The position numbers and the translations under genes are program-made. From the NCBI GenBank assembly GCA_030604505.1, contig JAUVVT010000083.1, positions 1-7,141 of the forward strand: DNA of 7,141 bases, read 5' to 3'. How positions within the stretch are numbered: position 1 is the stretch's first letter; each line of letters opens with the position of its first letter. The DNA is from a bacterium. Lineage in GTDB: Bacteria > SM23-31 > JAUVVT01. Under the pieces are notes generated by a model. It had not been told where the DNA came from. It saw only the letters and a list, made by a program, of their open reading frames with translations, and ran no database searches. Shown one piece after another: positions 6,032 to 7,141 of the stretch.

Positions 6032-6892
6032 ATGAAGCTTAAAAAAGAATTTAAAATAATTTTATGTTTTTTGTTGTTATTTAGTGGTTTGCTTGCAAAA
6101 GAACATGCTGCTGTTTTTGTGAAGCCTTTTATACAAGACCAACAGAAAAGACTATATATGATAAGTATGGGGAATTTAAGGGAAAGTAATGATATTAATA
6201 GTTCTATTATTACTGTTCTGGACAGCGGCACTGTAGTGGTGGAAATTGAGAAGGATAACGTTAAGAGATGGTTTCACGTAGAATTGGAAAATGGAACAAG
6301 AGGATGGATTTATCAGACTCTTTTAAAGTCTTATGCAGATGATTTTCAAACTAAAGGTGAATCATTAGTAGCTTTAAAAACTGATGAGGTACCGGAAAAG
6401 AAATCAGAGGAAATAAGAGAAGAAGACAATAAAGTGAAATCGGCGGATAACGTAGTATTCCATTTAGATAGAAAATCTATGTCTGAGAGTGTTCCTCAGC
6501 TAATTGAGAATCCGGTAAATAAATATTTATTGGTTTTAACTGCAGTTTTGTTGTTAACAAATGTAAGTTTGATTTTGTTGTTTAATAAATCCAGGAAAAA
6601 ATCACAAAATATTGTAGTAAACAGTAAAAATGTGAAAGAACTGGAGGATTATAAAAAGAAAAATGAAAAAAATAATGAGAAAATCTCGTTTCTTGAGAAA
6701 AAAATAAGTCAACTGAAAAAAGAAATAGAAGAAGAAAGTATTCAAGTTGAAGCAAGTGAAGAATCGAAGATTGGAATATTTAATTCAGAATTAAATATTT
6801 CAGACCAGAAAGAAGAAATAAATAGTCCATCAAATTTATATAAAATTTATATGCATCAGTTCATTCAGAAAATCAGGCAGAGTTATTCTTAA
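6032..6892 (+). CDS. Membrane-anchored SH3b-domain protein with cytoplasmic coiled coil
   Basis: 286 residues with the chosen start. Layout: a signal peptide (about 1-22, KLKKEFK then a hydrophobic core to LLAKE); a bacterial SH3 domain (about 41-100, with GNLRES at 47-52, a TVVV strand and WFHVELENGTRGWIY at 80-94); an acidic, charged linker (100-163); one transmembrane helix (about 164-184) followed by the basic stop sequence NKSRKK; a coiled coil rich in Lys and Glu (about 200-236); and an acidic tail. Topology puts SH3b outside and the coil inside. SH3b domains commonly bind peptidoglycan or proteins in the envelope, so a sensing or scaffolding role is plausible but unproven. The start is uncertain. 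The ATG at 6032 gives the best signal peptide, but AAAAAGG ends 15 bases before it. The in-frame ATG at 6020 has that site 3 bases away, and a TTG at 5990 has none. It follows the response regulator closely and is probably in the same operon. Confidence 0.75.
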   Translation: MKLKKEFKIILCFLLLFSGLLAKEHAAVFVKPFIQDQQKRLYMISMGNLRESNDINSSIITVLDSGTVVVEIEKDNVKRWFHVELENGTRGWIYQTLLKSYADDFQTKGESLVALKTDEVPEKKSEEIREEDNKVKSADNVVFHLDRKSMSESVPQLIENPVNKYLLVLTAVLLLTNVSLILLFNKSRKKSQNIVVNSKNVKELEDYKKKNEKNNEKISFLEKKISQLKKEIEEESIQVEASEESKIGIFNSELNISDQKEEINSPSNLYKIYMHQFIQKIRQSYS

Positions 6893-7083
6893 GTTATTAT
6901 ATATAATCTTGAAATATTTGTTGATTTATGTTTTTTTTAATATATTTCTTATATAAAGTATATGTTTTTGATTTTAATATTATAAATTTTTTATTATGAA
7001 GGATTCAAATACTATCTCTAAATTATTACATATTTAATCTATAGTGCAGTTTGTGTTTATATACTTTAATAAGGTGAATAATT
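6893..7083. other. AT-rich gap before the right-edge gene
   Basis: 191 bases of very AT-rich DNA with no gene. It has a perfect 12-base palindrome ATTATATATAAT (6896-6907) just after the stop codon and a run of eight T bases (about 6931-6938), but no stem leads directly into that run. I do not call a terminator. No convincing promoter for the next gene is seen, so read-through from the upstream operon is possible. Confidence 0.5.
7071..7077 (+). promoter_or_regulatory. Shine-Dalgarno site that sets a GTG start
   Basis: AAGGTGA lies seven bases before the GTG at 7084-7086. The nearby TTG at 7082 closes after six codons, so the ribosome site points to the GTG. Confidence 0.65.
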
Positions 7084-7141
7084 GTGGGACTTAGAGAATT
7101 AAAAAATCAGATATTATATGAGATAAAAAAAATAAATGAAT
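7084..7141 (+). CDS. N-terminal fragment of an unidentified gene (cut by right edge)
   Basis: An open frame starts at GTG 7084 and remains open to the window end, giving 19 codons: MGLRELKNQILYEIKKINE. A good ribosome site (AAGGTGA, seven bases upstream) is the main support. The visible part is charged and looks helical, with a heptad-like spacing of Leu, Ile and Tyr. That is too little to assign a family. It shares strand and AT-rich composition with the regulator and SH3b genes and may belong to the same locus. Confidence 0.55.
   Translation, partial: MGLRELKNQILYEIKKINE

Noticed and set aside
5512..6231. Long minus-strand open frame of 239 residues opposite the regulator and SH3b genes
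   Set aside because: It is antisense to two genes with clear domains, spans their junction, and its translation is low-complexity Ser/Ile/Leu with no recognisable motif.
6896..6938. AT palindrome followed by a T run after the SH3b gene as a terminator
   Set aside because: The palindrome is purely AT and the T run begins about 24 bases later, so it lacks the GC stem joined to a T-tract expected of an intrinsic terminator.
7037..7065. TATACT at 7060-7065 as a -10 box for the right-edge gene
   Set aside because: There is no -35 match at suitable spacing, and the implied start would fall on the ribosome site.

Overview
The window holds five complete or nearly complete genes and one gene fragment, in two divergent blocks separated by about 580 bases of AT-rich intergenic DNA. 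The organism is probably a Gram-negative-type bacterium that I cannot name. Evidence is the exported proteins (Tat leaders with RRxFLK, a Sec leader with an AxA-type site, a possible lipobox), clear Shine-Dalgarno sites, and one perfect sigma70-type promoter. That promoter and the strong Shine-Dalgarno sites argue against a typical Bacteroidetes. From memory, similar gene sets and hairpin-type intergenic repeats occur in Planctomycetes and FCB-group candidate phyla, so an FCB-type or Planctomycetes-like lineage is a low-confidence guess.

Left block (minus strand, transcribed from about 4832 towards 1): a secreted 617-residue protein of unassigned family (2979-4832), a Tat-exported aldo/keto reductase (1646-2836), and a Tat-exported enolase-superfamily sugar-acid dehydratase of the galactonate dehydratase type that runs off the left edge (1-1200). 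All three carry export signals. This suggests a catabolic set for a carbohydrate or sugar acid working outside the cytoplasm. The substrate is unknown. The 445-base gap at 1201-1645 holds a cluster of small palindromic, partly degenerate repeat units.

Right block (plus strand): a consensus promoter (5284-5312) and a 9-base tandem repeat precede a regulator with an N-terminal excisionase/MerR-like helix-turn-helix and a C-terminal receiver domain (5414-5980). Next comes a membrane protein with a signal peptide, a periplasmic SH3b domain, one transmembrane helix and a cytoplasmic coiled coil (6032-6892). A new gene then starts at a GTG at 7084 and is cut by the right edge. This block is visibly more AT-rich than the left block and looks like a separate signalling or cell-envelope locus.

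No RNA genes, CRISPR arrays, transposases or convincing intrinsic terminators were seen.
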